64,000 nt of DNA, from positions 37,020,120 through 37,084,119 of the forward strand of contig CM043700.1 in NCBI GenBank assembly GCA_023935145.1, read 5' to 3'. The notes beneath the pieces were generated by a model. The model was not told the DNA's origin and did not search any database. It saw only the letters and a list, made by a program, of their open reading frames with translations. This document shows, in pieces, positions 22,152-34,950 of this stretch. This stretch comes from Bretschneidera sinensis (Eukaryota; Streptophyta; Magnoliopsida; Brassicales; Akaniaceae). The stretch's first letter is position 1. Every line of letters starts with the position of its first letter. Both the position numbers and the translations under genes were made by a program.

Positions 22152-23738
22152 AAATTAAAACGTTAGAATTTCAATTGCAAACACTAAGTTGAAGTTCAAA
22201 ATTATGAATCAAAAATCTAAAATTAAAATATTTCCTAACTACAAGATTTTTATGTACTAGGCATGTGACATTTGCTTACCTCTCAATGAACTGTTTCTTC
22301 TTGTTTTGGCAGCAGCAAGATTTTCATGTATGTGAGGTTTGCTTACCTCTCAAGGAACTGTTTCTTCCAGTTTTAGAAGCACATACTGCTGCTAAAGCTG
22401 TTTTTTGGCAACTGCTGCTATTTAGCTTTACCAATTACCATAAAAATTATGATGATAGTTTTAGATTTAGATTTAGCTATCTCACATACTGCTGCTATTT
22501 AGCTTTAGATTTTCATATATAATGATAGTTTGCAAATAATGTATGCAAATGTGGAACCAACAAAGTCCTAATGCCCCTAAGCTCGTGAGCATCTCAAAGA
22601 TTAATGATAAATCAAACAGAAGCTAACCTGCTAATTACTACCATGTTGACAGCAAAGCTTTGTTAAACTTCCGATAAGGAATTTACATGCAATTTAGCTT
22701 GCAAGAATTACTAATATCATTTCCTGTTTTGTTTCTTGTTGTACTTCTATTCATGTAAAATGATGTAATGTTTAAGTTGAAAAGTCAAGATGGCAATGCA
22801 TGTCATGTCTTCGTGCTGTGGATTGTCATAAGGAGTCTAAAGGACAGCTTTGAGCTTGATCAGTATGCAACAGTCAAGTAATTCAAATTGATGCCAAAGA
22901 CAAACTCAATCCAAGAAAAATACACAACAAAAGGAGTCTAAAGGACAGTTTTAACTAAATTCATTCCCTCACTAACTATAACAAAACTGGAAAATATATA
23001 CCCGGTTACATTCATGATCAGTTTTTGAAATTAAATTGTACCAAGCAACCTCAAGCATAACACCAGGACCTTCAATCGATTTGATTCAATATATGGACGC
23101 ATTTAGATGTTGCAGTTGCTAACATATTGAATTAATTTTCCAGCTCTAAACTTCAATTATCGAGCTCTTAGCACAATCCATACTCAGCATTACTACTTAA
23201 ACATCCAACAGATTTAATCATGTTAAGAGGCAGATTTATCAAGAAACTCAAACAACATTTTCATATCAACACCCAAACACTTAACTCGAAAAATAAAGAA
23301 AAGTATTACAAATTCTTTTTAACAATCCCAATGAAGACATTGACCACCAGATGCTAAATTATAGACTTTTACATAATTATCCTGGATTTCAAATCTCATT
23401 ATCCAAACCATATGTTCTTTAACATTAAAGAATTTTTCACTGGAATTGATGAATTGAAAAGTCATTACTGAGAGATTTTAGAAATTGTACTTGTTAGAAG
23501 TCAAAACTCAGTTTCTCGATCAAACCAGCAACAATGTCTTGAAGCACAGTGTTCTTCAAGATTTGAGAAACCAGTCCGTGAATCCTGTGAAGATGCTAGA
23601 TTTGCGATTGCGCGGATCTAACGGAAACAATGGTGAGTTTGGCAGAGAGGAAACAGTGACTGTGAACTTAATTAATTGTTTTTGGGAGTTGCAGAGAGAG
23701 GGAAGATAGAGAGGAATAGTTTTGGAGAAGGAGAAGGA
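22152..23738. other. Spacer left of duplication copy B; no recognised gene
   Basis: No protein family recognised. It contains a ~45-bp direct repeat (TTTGCTTACCTCTCAAxGAA at about 22,271 and 22,338) and a repeated ACTGCTGCTATTTAGCTTTA (about 22,410 and 22,487). If the duplication is a simple tandem, this stretch should have a counterpart just left of the window. Confidence 0.4.
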
Positions 23739-24289
23739 GAAAGAGAAGTCGCGTGAGTGAGAGAAGAGCTCTGTGAGTGTTTTTAGGACAGTGATGGAGA
23801 AAAAGAATTGGAAAAGTGAAAACTGGACAGTGTTTTAAGACTGAAAACACCAATTGAAAGTTTTCAAATATCAATGTTTGAAAACTCAATTTTAAAAAAC
23901 TGTGTTTAAAAATTATTTTTTAACACTACTTACCAAATATATTATCCACCGTTTGAAAAGTATTTTTAGAGTTTGAAAACCTTTTCCAAGCAAAGCCTTT
24001 TATATTGGAAGTTACCAACTTAACACTACGGTAGTCTGTACATGAGAGAGTAACCGAGTAACTGACTAAGGTCACGTTTCGATTGTGCTAAATTAAAACC
24101 AAACCTAAATACTTTCGAAAGAAAATTTGAGAAAGGACCAATCAGATGCTTCCATTTGGGGTACTCTAGAACTATAATTCTAGAAGAGAAAGTACATAAA
24201 AGAAAAAGCAAAAAAGAAAATCAAACAAGCAATTATTATGTAAAGCAGTTAATATTATCGGCTAATAAATAGTTCTAAATACCTTCCAC

Positions 24290-24381
24290 AACATTCTCGA
24301 CGTTTTCCAGAAGTTCCTCACGCCCTCCATCTCTCTCCAGAAGCTTCCTTTTTCCCTCTTCCCCCGTCACCGCTATAAATA
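24290..24381 (+). promoter_or_regulatory. Heat-shock promoter of sHSP copy B
   Basis: Same TTTCCAGAAGTTCCT and CCAGAAGCTTCC heat-shock modules as copy A, at offset 23,738, and TATAAATA at 24,374-24,381. Differences from copy A are limited to a few bases near the G-run after the TATA box. Confidence 0.8.
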
Positions 24382-24489
24382 CACTGGGGGGGCCGAGATA
24401 AAAAACCAAATACAAAAACAAAGCTCTCTCTTAATTAACATTCCTCATATCTCTGTTTATCAAAAATTCCTCAAGCAAAGAAGAGAAAG

Positions 24490-24969
24490 ATGGATTTCAG
24501 GATGATGGGACTCGACTCACCACTCTTCTTGACTCTGCAAAACTTGGGGGAGCTAACAGATCATGAGACAGGAGACAAGCCCTCCTTCAACGCGCCAACA
24601 AGGACCTACGTGCGCGACGCCAAGGCCATGGCTGCAACCCCCGCAGATGTGAAGGAGTACCCAAACTCTTACGTGTTCGTCATAGACATGCCCGGCTTGA
24701 AATCGTCGGATATCAAGGTGCAGGTGGAGGACGACAATGTGCTGTTGATCAGCGGAGAGAGGAAGAGGGAAGAAGAGAAAGAAGGCGCTAAGTACGTGAG
24801 GATGGAGAGGAGGATCGGCAAGTTCATGAGAAAGTTCGCGCTGCCCGAGAATGCCAACACCGACGCGATATCGGCGGTTTGTCAGGATGGGGTCTTGACT
24901 CTTAACGTGGAGAAGTTGCCGCCACCGGAGCCCAAGAAGCCTAAGACTATTGAGGTTAAGATTGCTTAA
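24490..24969 (+). CDS. Class II cytosolic small heat-shock protein (copy B)
   Basis: 159 residues, single exon, identical to the copy at 752-1,231 except Leu instead of Val in the GVLT-x-NVEK strand of the alpha-crystallin domain (C instead of G at 24,900). Same domain layout: short hydrophobic N-terminus, alpha-crystallin domain at about residues 45-140, [13 protein letters not shown] tail. Cytosolic holdase chaperone by family. Promoter elements are preserved, so both copies are probably expressed on heat stress. It is convergent with NSUN5 copy B, whose stop codon lies about 560 bp downstream. Confidence 0.96.
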   Translation: MDFRMMGLDSPLFLTLQNLGELTDHETGDKPSFNAPTRTYVRDAKAMAATPADVKEYPNSYVFVIDMPGLKSSDIKVQVEDDNVLLISGERKREEEKEGAKYVRMERRIGKFMRKFALPENANTDAISAVCQDGVLTLNVEKLPPPEPKKPKTIEVKIA

Positions 24970-25530
24970 TTAGGGGATTTGTGTTTACTGGGTGAGGTTT
25001 GATGCGTTATCTGGGAATAATTTGGGTTTCATAAGTGTGAGTTGTGTTCTTGTTTGGCTGTCTTTTGGTGTTTTGAGTGTTGTTGTTTTAATGCGTTTTG
25101 GGTTCTGTTTAGCGAATTATAATGGGTTTGTTAGTAGGAGGGTGAATATATGTTATCGATGCAGATGATGCATCTCAAATTGTAATGAATGTACCTCCTA
25201 TTTTCTATCTTCTCGTTTGATGCATTTAATATTTCCTCCTTTTTATTTTTTTATCTTCTCATATTCTAACACCGTGTTCTCATATTCTAACACTGTGTTT
25301 TCTATCTTCTCGTTTGATGCATCTCAAATTGTAATGAAGGTACCACATAGAGAAGGGCTTGAATTACAATGCCATTCTGAAGAAGAATGGCAACAAAAAG
25401 ATGCTAAGGACCCAAAGGTCAATAAATAAATCCAGATGGATAGTTACCAAAGATCATCGTTTTTCATTATATGATCAGGCAATGAAATCTGAAATTGGTA
25501 CATAAAAAGTTCAGCTGAATTTCATCAGAT

Positions 25531-28237
25531 CTATTTTTTTGTTTTGAGAATCATCTTTCTCATCAGATTAGGTTGACAATGCATCCATGTCTTGAACGTT
25601 TTAGTGCAGAGGAACGTCATTAAAATTTTCTTCCTGTTCACTCGTCTTCTTTTACTACTACATTTCTCTGCTTTTAGAGCTTGTAAGGTGTTTCGGCTAC
25701 TTTGAGTATGACTTTCTGAGTGACTGGCCATGCTTCTCTTGACAAATAGAGCAATGAAAAATCCTTCTTTGTCTTCAACTGGATCAGTTCGGAGCAAATG
25801 TTCAGCTGCGATGCAAATAAATTTGCAAAGGTTACAAAGAAGTGAATATATTGATCGAATGTTTGATTTCATATATGTCTAGCAATTTCAAAAATGCGGC
25901 AACCAAGAATAGACATAATGATTGGGAACATGTCACCCAGAAGGGCACTTACAGCCTTCGAAAACTGGGAAACCACGGCAATGCCATTGTGGGAAGGGCG
26001 TTGCCAGTTGAAAACCATAGGATGCCGCAAGAGGTAAAACAGACTTAACAACGTCTTCATTTTCAATTTGATGGATGGAACATGTACTGTAAACAACTCT
26101 TTCAACCTGTGGAACTACATCACATCGTGCCAACTACTATTATATCTCCATAAAACTCCATGAGAAGAAGCACAGAAACTATCTTAGATAAACCCCAAAA
26201 TTTAAATTTTTTAAGGGAGAAAAAGAGACATGTAACAGTATCATGAGATGGCCAGACTATTAGCAGATAACGATATTTTGGCAGTAAAGATAAATCAAGT
26301 AGGCCGAAGGGAAAATAAATCATCGTTAACCACTAGATGCAAGCTCGATCTTTAGTAGCAACCATATCTTCCATAATCAGTTAACGAGATTAGGTTATGG
26401 TGAAGTTAATCACGTCTTATGCAATCCAACATTTCACAACTATCAATGAGAAGATAGCTACTGAAAAGGAAGAGCATAACCAAACACTGGAGCACACTTT
26501 AGCAAAACTAGAAGAAAATAGCTAACTTACAACAAAGTGCATGTGCTAGAGCCTTCCTCTGAAAGGTTGCAAGCTTGTTCAGTCTGTTTGTGTCGTTGTA
26601 GTTTGCAGTCTGACCTATGTTATTAAGACAGCAAACAATATTTAGAACGATACAAAACGATATGCTGGAGAGTGACTACACATGATATTTGAGATTCAAG
26701 AAAACCATAAAACATTCAAAGAACATAAAGCATTCAGCACAATTTTAAATGGAATCCTTTGTGCCTCACCATCAGCTACTTCAGTAACAAGACACATTCA
26801 GTTACCAACTTATAGAAGGATCTGTAATTACCTGCTGCATGAGATGGGAGCAGATGGTCCAGTCGCTCAGCAGCAGTTCCAGATCCAGAGCAAGAAGGAT
26901 CTAAAAGAATAGCACGGACCTGCAATTTCAATTTTGTAAGCAAATAACAAAAATCACTTAACAATGAAAAATTCAACTTCCATTTGCTTCCTTAGCCCTC
27001 CAAAAGTAAGGTTCTATTTTTTTTTTTTCAATAAAAGATTACAATGTAACATCATGCAAGAAAATAATTAAGAGGATGAAAAGTTATAGGGGATTTCGGA
27101 ACACAATTCACCAAGGTTTCAATTGAAATTTCAATGGTTATTTTTTTTAATAATTGAAACCCCAATGATTATTAGAAGAGAAAGTCAATTTAAGTTGGTT
27201 AGCAGAAGCAGAGTTATCAGGTGCTATATTCATCAAACACTATAATTGCGCTACAGTGGATGGGTGACTACCAACAGCCTTTAACAGAATAATGTGTACA
27301 TCTGATAGATTTTTTGGCTTCCAAGAAAGCCCAAAACTAGTGAAGTTTTGAGTTGCAAGAAGCACAGATTAAAGCCAATGTCTGGGAAGATTGAAAATTA
27401 AGGCAGCAGACTGTGAAAATGGTCAAAATGTTGATTCATATAGTTGCAGAGAACATTGAAGACCCAGACCCCGTAACTGTGAAGACATACCAAATCATGC
27501 TTACCTGGGAATACGATGGATCCTTCGGGTTTAGTTTTAAAAAATCTCCATGCAGAACTTTTACATCTAGGTGCTGGGTTAAGAACAATCATCGGGTAAT
27601 AACAAACTACATATAGACAAGTTAACAAACTAAATGGCAAACTATAATTTCCATTTAGTAGACAACTAGAAATGAACAGAAAATGAAGATAATAGTACTA
27701 ATTCAGAGAATATCAGAAAACAAAGCACCTTTCAACTCAGAAAAAGTACCATAAGATTAAAAATCATTCCACAATGTGAGCTAGCTGAGAAAAATAGGAG
27801 TGTAGATAATAAAGATGAATCGCTTAAAAAATAAAGATCAGAAAATTATTGGAAGGATACTAGCTGCACCAGATAGTTTGATAGTGTCTTCTAGACGTTT
27901 AATCCTTTCTTTGTTTAGTTCACATGCTATAACCTTTCCCTTTCCTTTCATGAGAGTAGCAAGGTGGACAGTTTTGTTTCCAGGGGCTGAACATGCATCA
28001 ATTACCTTCACAGAAAGAAAATTCAAATCAAGCATGCTTTAAACAGTTGAAAATATATTGCCCTATGAAAAAGTCTCACAATTCTCATCCCCGCAGAAAC
28101 AAAGGGACAAACATGTGATGCCATGCAAGAGTGAAGTGATATGTATATCTTCCTTCACTAACAGTTGTAAAAACCTTTTCTACTGAGTTTCATAAGGAAC
28201 TTCCTACTTATTCTGCATTTTCTTTTTGTCCCATATC

Positions 28238-28273
<36 letters not shown>

Positions 28274-31200
28274 CGGATTTGGATCCTCTCCATCTGAGAA
28301 TTAAAAGGGAGGTCCAAGTTCATGGTGAGATTAAATGCTACCATGACGAATATCGATTTAGATCATCTTCATTTGATGATTTGGAATTCAATCTCACCAT
28401 GAACTTGACCCCGTTTCAATTGTCAAATGGTGAGTATAGACAAGTAAAAAGTGTCCGTTGGGTTCTGATAACAGGAGGAAAAGGTAAAAAAAAAAAAAGA
28501 AAAAGAGTAGAGCTTAAATTGATAGTATTCAGTTCAAAATTTATGTTAGATTTCTGGTACCTAATGTTCATGCATATATCATATTATCAAAGTATGGCAT
28601 GACCAAGTAAAACAACAAGAACAGAACACGGTGAGCAACATAAACGCAACAAGCACAACTCACCTGCCATCCTGGTTCAGGACTAAGGGCTGCTGCCACC
28701 ATAGAACTTGCCTTTCCCTATGAAAATCAGGGATCACGGTATAAATCGAAAAGAAAGCACAAATTCTTTTTTTTTTTGGCTCAGTAAGGAAACTCAGAAA
28801 TTTTTTCAATGATTATATAAATTAATGAAACCTTACTTGCATAAACACACTTCCATTCATGACCAAAGGGTGATCATGCAAATCACTACCAGGAGGGAGT
28901 AGCAACAAGTTAGAAACCATGTCATCCTTCTGAACCTATTTAACACAAAAATCATAAATAAATCAACCCCAAAAGGAGAAAATGAGAATAAAAAGGTTAA
29001 GGAACAGGTTGGTATAAGGAAAGATACGAGATGTTAACTCAATTAACCGCAGCAACTAAATAATGTTGAAACAAGCAAGAGTATATAGGTCTTAGAAAGT
29101 ACCATGTAGTGTTTCCCCAGTTCAAGTAAGGCAGAATCAACATCCATTTTCAGAATATTTACACGAACATAACGAGGCTTCGAAACATCTGCATCCCAAA
29201 TTAGAAATCCAGATTTAGATAATGTTTTCGCAAGGAGGGCAACAACTCACATCTGTCTTAGTGATCTGAACTTTTCTTATGACAGAAGGGGGGAAAATTG
29301 AGCATTATAATCATGATCTAGATAATGTTTTCTCACAATCATATAACCAAACTGCAGAAAACTAAATCATTATATTAACATAAAATAATCACAAATATAA
29401 ATAAACATAATATGTCAGGAAAAAAAATGATTGGTAAACCACTAAATTTTTTTCTGCAGATCATCTATTTTGGGGTTTCATATGAAAATAACAAGGGAAC
29501 TATGATATCTTATTCGGCTGGGGCTCTTAAGAATTTCCATAGATCAAGATAAAACTGAATTTCCTTTTCCCATTTCCTGAGTGCTAATTTTTTATCACAA
29601 AATAAGTTCCTTTTTCCCATTTCCTGTGTGGTATTCAATCCAAAGGAACATGATACTAACTGCATCGCCAAGTAAACTTCTGCTTATAATACTTCCAGTC
29701 AATTTATCAACAAAAAAATACTTCCAGTCAAATAGCACTATCACTTGCGACCAACCATGTCTAGCCCAAAAAAAAATCCACAAACTAAACTTAAAAAAAA
29801 ATGCATTGCACACCAGGAGTTTGAGAAAGATCCATCATGTCTTCAATGCGCTTCACTTTTTTTCTCACTAAAAGCCGAGCTAGAGCCAATTGTAGAGCAT
29901 CTTTACGGACCATGAGAAACTTCTCCGCATCACCGAATGATGAAATCACCTAGAAATTAAAATTCATACTAAAATATTAATATTTTATTATATTGAAGTA
30001 CATGTGACAGAAGAAAAAATCATTCTTTTGCAATCAACAATCACCTGATAAACCATGGGATGAGGATACCCATGACTACAAAATAGGCTCTTTAAAATTT
30101 TTTTCTCTATTAATTAATTAAAAAACCAGTGCAATCACTGCTCAGCAATCAGAATTGCATAAAACACCTCCTGGCAAACTTACTACCAAACTCATACTTC
30201 AGCAAAAACAAACTAATGGTGTAAAGAAATTTCATCAGCCAACTATATTATACTTTGAATATCATAGCATCCTAAGTTATGTCACATGATTGAATTGTTT
30301 AATGTTTACGTAACATATAAGACATAAAGCTGTTTTATGAGGCAGAGTCCTGCAAGACTGAGCAGTGAGCACACTCTATATTATCATAGGACAACTCCTT
30401 TTATCTCGCCCTAGCCATCTCACTAATCACTAGAGCACAGAGCAGTTTGTTCACATTAAACATAAAACTGGCTCGTTGGCCACCAAGAAGAGTAAAGTTA
30501 TGGGTCTACTTTCTCTTGAAAGAGTAAGAGACGATGTAAAATTTGCAAATCTCAGGCTTCTGGATGTATAAAGATATTACCTGCCCAAAAAGAATGTCGT
30601 AACATACTATGTAAACCAATGCCTCTTGCTTCTGCATCAGCAACAGCAGTTCAGCATTATGTAATCATTTCAAATCGGGAAAAGTTGGCATTTCTAGCAG
30701 TATGATGATAGCCATGCATTAAAATTTGCATTGGCCAGAAAAAATTAACAAAGGTAGATCTAACATACCTTCCATTTGCTATTCAGTATGTTGGTAGTCT
30801 CCAAGACATCCTTAATAATAGGAAGATCTGAAAACAAGTGAAACCAAAAAAAGAGAATATTTTTTTATGGCTGAATCGCATTGAATTCTACCCCAAAGAC
30901 CCATTGTCATGTAAAGTTCAGGTACTACAAATAACATCAAAAACATACCCAATTTAAAAAGAAAAAGTTCAGTCAGGTAATATTAGCAATGAAAGAAGAT
31001 TTGCATAACATCACAGAACTTAAGATTTTTCCACACAAAAGCTACGAATGCATCAATTTTGACATGCCTCGAACTTGGAAGAATGAAAATGGATCGCATG
31101 ACAATTGAAAATTTTCAAATCCAAAGGTTTAGACCCGTTTAGTTGTGAAAAATTTTAACATTTTTTTTCTTTGACAATTTGGACATTAACATAATTTGGC

Positions 31201-31679
31201 GTTTCTATTCTTTTAACACAAGAAAAGTAGAAAACAAAAGAAATGGTTTTCAGGCTTTTCAATATTACATTGGAAAGATAAATATTGGCTCCAGAGTGTC
31301 GAAATTGTTAAAAAAAAAAAAAAAAGTGTTAAAAATGCATATGAAAATTTCCCAGGACTAAACGGCCCTTAAAATTCCATTACTATTTTCTGCACAACCA
31401 AATAAGCACTAACAGTGGAGAAATAGAAATTGCTAGCTTACGCTTGAGAGTTTGGCAGACAAGAGCGTAAGAGGCCTTTTTGTTCCTGACAGAAGGGCTG
31501 TAAACGAGTGATTTGATGGAGCCGACGGCTCGGCGCCGAGCGTCTCCTTGGAGAATGCACCGCAACACCTTCGCCGCCTCCCTCCTAGCGAAGTAAGCCG
31601 ACCGCTCGGCGCCGCTCAACCGCTGTTTCTTCAATTTCTCAGCGCCTCCTGATGGCGCGCTTGTTTTGGTACGCAACAT
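25531..31679 (-). CDS. NSUN5: NSUN5-type 25S rRNA (cytosine-5)-methyltransferase (copy B)
   Basis: Thirteen exons with GT-AG borders join in frame to 512 codons plus stop: 31,442-31,679; 30,769-30,827; 30,581-30,631; 29,814-29,949; 29,103-29,188; 28,837-28,935; 28,664-28,717; 27,861-28,005; 27,505-27,566; 26,832-26,919; 26,531-26,614; 25,953-26,114; 25,531-25,805. The start gives MLRTKTSAP and a nucleolar-type basic N-terminus. Motifs: VIDACSAPGNKT (SAM binding, about residue 242), LLDPSCSGSG (motif IV, Cys about 320) and VVYSTCSIHQ (motif VI nucleophile Cys about 379). The tail is Lys/Arg-rich. NOP2/Sun enzymes use SAM to make 5-methylcytosine in RNA; yeast Rcm1 and plant NSUN5 act on one cytosine of the large-subunit rRNA. 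The broken duplicate is at 1,796-7,903. Exon limits are my reading. Confidence 0.93.
28243..28433. repeat. (AT)n run plus hairpin MITE-like element in an NSUN5 intron (copy B)
   Basis: (AT)n at about 28,243-28,270, absent at this length in copy A, followed by the inverted-repeat element matching 4,519-4,676. Arms GTCCAAGTTCATGGTGAGATT and AATCTCACCATGAACTTGAC. Confidence 0.55.
31132..31368. mobile_element. Tourist-like MITE in NSUN5 intron 1 (copy B)
   Basis: Counterpart of 7,370-7,597, with ends GACCCGTTTAG and CTAAACGGCCC and TTA on both flanks. It contains a longer A-run (about 31,310-31,325) than copy A. Confidence 0.65.
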
Positions 31680-31685
31680 GGCTTA

Positions 31686-34490
31686 CAAGTCAGAGGACTA
31701 AGAGTGAGAGAGAGAGAGAGAGAAGAAGCACGGTGTAAGTCTGGAACCTGAACCCATCCCCCTATGATTGCAACAAATTAAAACGCACCGTTCCTACTCT
31801 CCCCCGTCTCCGGTTGTAAAAAACGTATCGTTTTAAAATTACACATATGTCCATTAAGGTAATATATAATTACACATATCTCTTTTACTTTTTTAAAAAA
31901 TCGTTCTCACTCTTTATAGAAAAGATTAAATTTGATTTCATGTGATTAAACTCTTCTAAAAATGTGTGTAAATCTTTACAACCCCTTGTAAGAAAAATTA
32001 AATTTGATTCAATGTGATTTCGTGTAATTAAACTCTTCTATCATGGAGTGTAAGTGACGTTTTAAAAAATACAAGGGAGGTATGTGTAATTATATGCTAC
32101 TTTAAGGGAGCTCTATGTAATATATATAACTTATTTGTATGAAATGAAAATAAAAATTTCATATAACTCATGCATACCAAATTTTACATTGATTAAATAT
32201 CTATAATTATTCCATCTATCGTATTATATTTGAACGGAGTTAAAAAATATAATATAATAAATTATATAGATAAAATATTTATAAATATTTAATTAACATG
32301 AAATTTTGTTGTGCATAATTTATATGAATAGAAAAATAAATCTAATAACCAATATAATTTTAAATAATAAAAAAATACAGAATGGTGTAAGGTGTTATTA
32401 TTTTTACCCTTGGTGTCAACAAATCATCTGCTTGAAAAATAAATACCTGGTACAATGAAAGAATGCTCTTTTGGATGCATTTTTAGAGTAATATGAAAAT
32501 TAGATGATTTTAAAATTTTGTTATATGAAAAAATTCTCCAATGTTACTTCTACCATAAATTGATTTTTTTAATTTTAAATTTAAATATTTTAGAATCCAA
32601 AATAAATGAAATTTAAAGTTTTAAAATCTTTTACAAAATACAAATTAACTCCAAACATACGTATTCAACAAACAAAAAAAAATAAGATTTTGCACTTCAA
32701 TTATCACCTATAGATTTCTTTCATAGGATTCTAATTTTGTCATGTTTAACAAATGGGAAAATTGTAAGTTAATATTATACACCAATTATCTTAGATTAGA
32801 ATTATCTTTATTCAAGAGTCATAAGGTCATTTCATCACAACTTAAGAGGGGATTGACTCTTTCACTGTACAAATTATGCTAGTGAGACATAAATTTTAAA
32901 TATAAAGTGATTCTCATTAACTCTTAAAATTTAATAAGTCCTAGCCTATATGTAAAAATAGTGTATTGCATATTTTACAACACAATTTTTATGACAGATG
33001 AGTCAATCCCACTTAAGAGAGAATGAGAGAAAGTCAAACTTTTATGTTATAATTAGTAGAAAGGAAAAATAAGAGGAAGTAAGAAAGAGATAAAAGGAAA
33101 ACACTTTTCTATAGTTTTATAGTTGAAAAAAATGAAAGAAAAGAAAAATGAAATGATAATGTTTTTTTTTTATATATAAACAAATCATCCTCATGTGATT
33201 GAGGAGTGATTGGTAAAATAAACTGATTTTTTATTAATTGATATTGACATGTGCCTAACAAAAGCATGCAATGCCAAATTGAATACCATATAAACAAAGA
33301 TTTGTGAAATTGACTTACGACAATCGAAGCTGAATTGATAGCAAGTGAGAGCCCAACAAGGTAATTGACCCCAAAGAGATCACAAAACTTTCAAAGTGGA
33401 AGTTACTAATGAAATTCCTGGTTAGGGCTTCCAGTTTTCCTTCATGCAGATAATAGGTCTCGATGATTATAATAAGAATAGGTTAATTTTGAAATTTGAG
33501 TTGTGTCGAAGATTTCAGGATAAGGTTTTTTTTTTATTTTTTTGTGGTGATAAATGGTGTTCACCTTTCTGTCTCTCCAATGTCTTCATGACTCACTGTT
33601 TAGTGAAATGCTGTAGGTGGCCATGAAAAATAGGTTAAAACGGATTCCATTAACAGGCTGAAAATTAAGTATTAGTTCATGCTTATGTCATTATGAAATA
33701 ATAGAGTCTCAATACACGCATAGCATTTATTGATTTATTTTTTTTATATGTATTGATTTGCTTTTTTATGTGATAAGAGAGATAAGAAAGATGAAGAAGT
33801 TAAGTCTGAGTGGGATGGTGAGAGAAAAAAACATAAGAGAAAAATGTAAGGAATTTGAGTCAATTGAGTTACACATATAACTTTATTTTAAATACATGAT
33901 GTATATATTTAAGTAAGTGTTTATAAGACATTTTAAACGGTGAACACCAAATAGGGGTTTTGACTTTATTAATAATATAAATGTCAGGACTTACCAATCA
34001 GATTTGATTCGGTAATAAAAAAAATCAAAAATTAAATTATAAATTAAGTTGAACTTTCATTAATATGTGAGTTATTTATTTGATTTATATACGGATCATT
34101 TTATATATTTTAAATAAATAATATATTATATTATATAATAATATTATAAATTTATATTATAATCAAGTCAGCCATTACATTTATACGTAGATAAAAAAAA
34201 ATTGAATGTTACGACTCATTTTCAATAAATTAAAGCGCTCCTTATAGTTTAACGGCTCCAACAAATACGACAAAGAGGAGTTGGTTTCCTTAAAAAAGAC
34301 TGCATTATTTTTTCAATGAAAAACTACAAAACAATGGGAACCATATAAATGCGTGGGCCTTGTTCTAATAAGGTCTAATTTGACCTAACAATAAAAATTG
34401 TTTAAGATTTATTTTATGGTTTTATTTTTTTTTTTATGTAAAAAGAGGAGAAAATTTTTATTATTGATAACATACGGAAAAAAAAAAGAA
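31686..34490. other. AT-rich intergenic region
   Basis: No gene recognised. It includes the 5' flank of NSUN5 copy B with a GA microsatellite (about 31,707-31,726), a repeated segment around AAGATTAAATTTGATTTCATG and AAAATTAAATTTGATTCAATG (31,922 and 31,987), and long AT stretches. Short ORFs here look like chance. Confidence 0.5.
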
Positions 34491-34496
34491 AGAAAG

Positions 34497-34950
34497 GTAA
34501 TTGTTAATAGATGTTATATTTGTAAAGGTTGCATTGAGTCTGTGTTTCATCTTTTAGTGGAGTGTTCGTGGACTAGAAGTTTGTGGAAGATGATGCATAG
34601 GATTTTAGGTATTTCTTGGATGGTTGTCGGTTCCGTGAAAGATGAGCTTGGGCTTGGAATGTTTCGAGGGTTCGAAGAATATCAAGAAGGTTTACATTTT
34701 GATTCCTCCTTATATTTTTTTTATTAGTGTGGAATGAGAAAAATTGTTTGGCTTTTGATGGAATAGAGAGGTCTTTTGAAATTATTAGAAATGGATGGTT
34801 CAACACTCATAATTTTTAGTTTAAATAAAAAAATTTTGTAAATGTTTTGGACTTATTAGACTTTATGGACTCCCTCTCTTGTAATTAGTCTTGGCTTTGT
34901 GCCACGCTTTCTTGGTGCTTATTAATAATATTTTGTTTTATAAAATAAAA
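34497..34950 (+). mobile_element. LINE remnant (zf-RVT end of the ORF2 region)
   Basis: A plus-strand peptide with VNRCYICKGCIESVFHLLVECSWTRSLW matches the zinc-binding end (zf-RVT) of plant non-LTR reverse transcriptases: a CxxC, then a His/Cys pair. After a frame break near 34,725 it continues as VWNEKNCLAFDG, then a typical 3' region ending in an A-rich stretch near 34,945. It is truncated at the 5' side, as LINE insertions usually are, and decayed. Confidence 0.8.

Larger units (their letters stand above)
23739..31685. repeat. Right copy (B) of the tandem segmental duplication
   Basis: Second copy of the unit at 1-7,912, in the same orientation. It carries an intact sHSP gene and an intact NSUN5 gene. 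Differences from copy A include a longer (AT)n run near 28,243-28,270, a longer A-run near 31,310, and the absence of the coding lesions seen in copy A. Beyond 31,690 the sequence (including a GA microsatellite near 31,707-31,726) has no match in copy A, so B probably keeps the ancestral NSUN5 promoter. Confidence 0.95.

Noticed and set aside
23485..23709. 74-residue ORF upstream of duplication copy B
   Set aside because: No family pattern; part of it overlaps the low-complexity GA-rich start of the duplicated unit.
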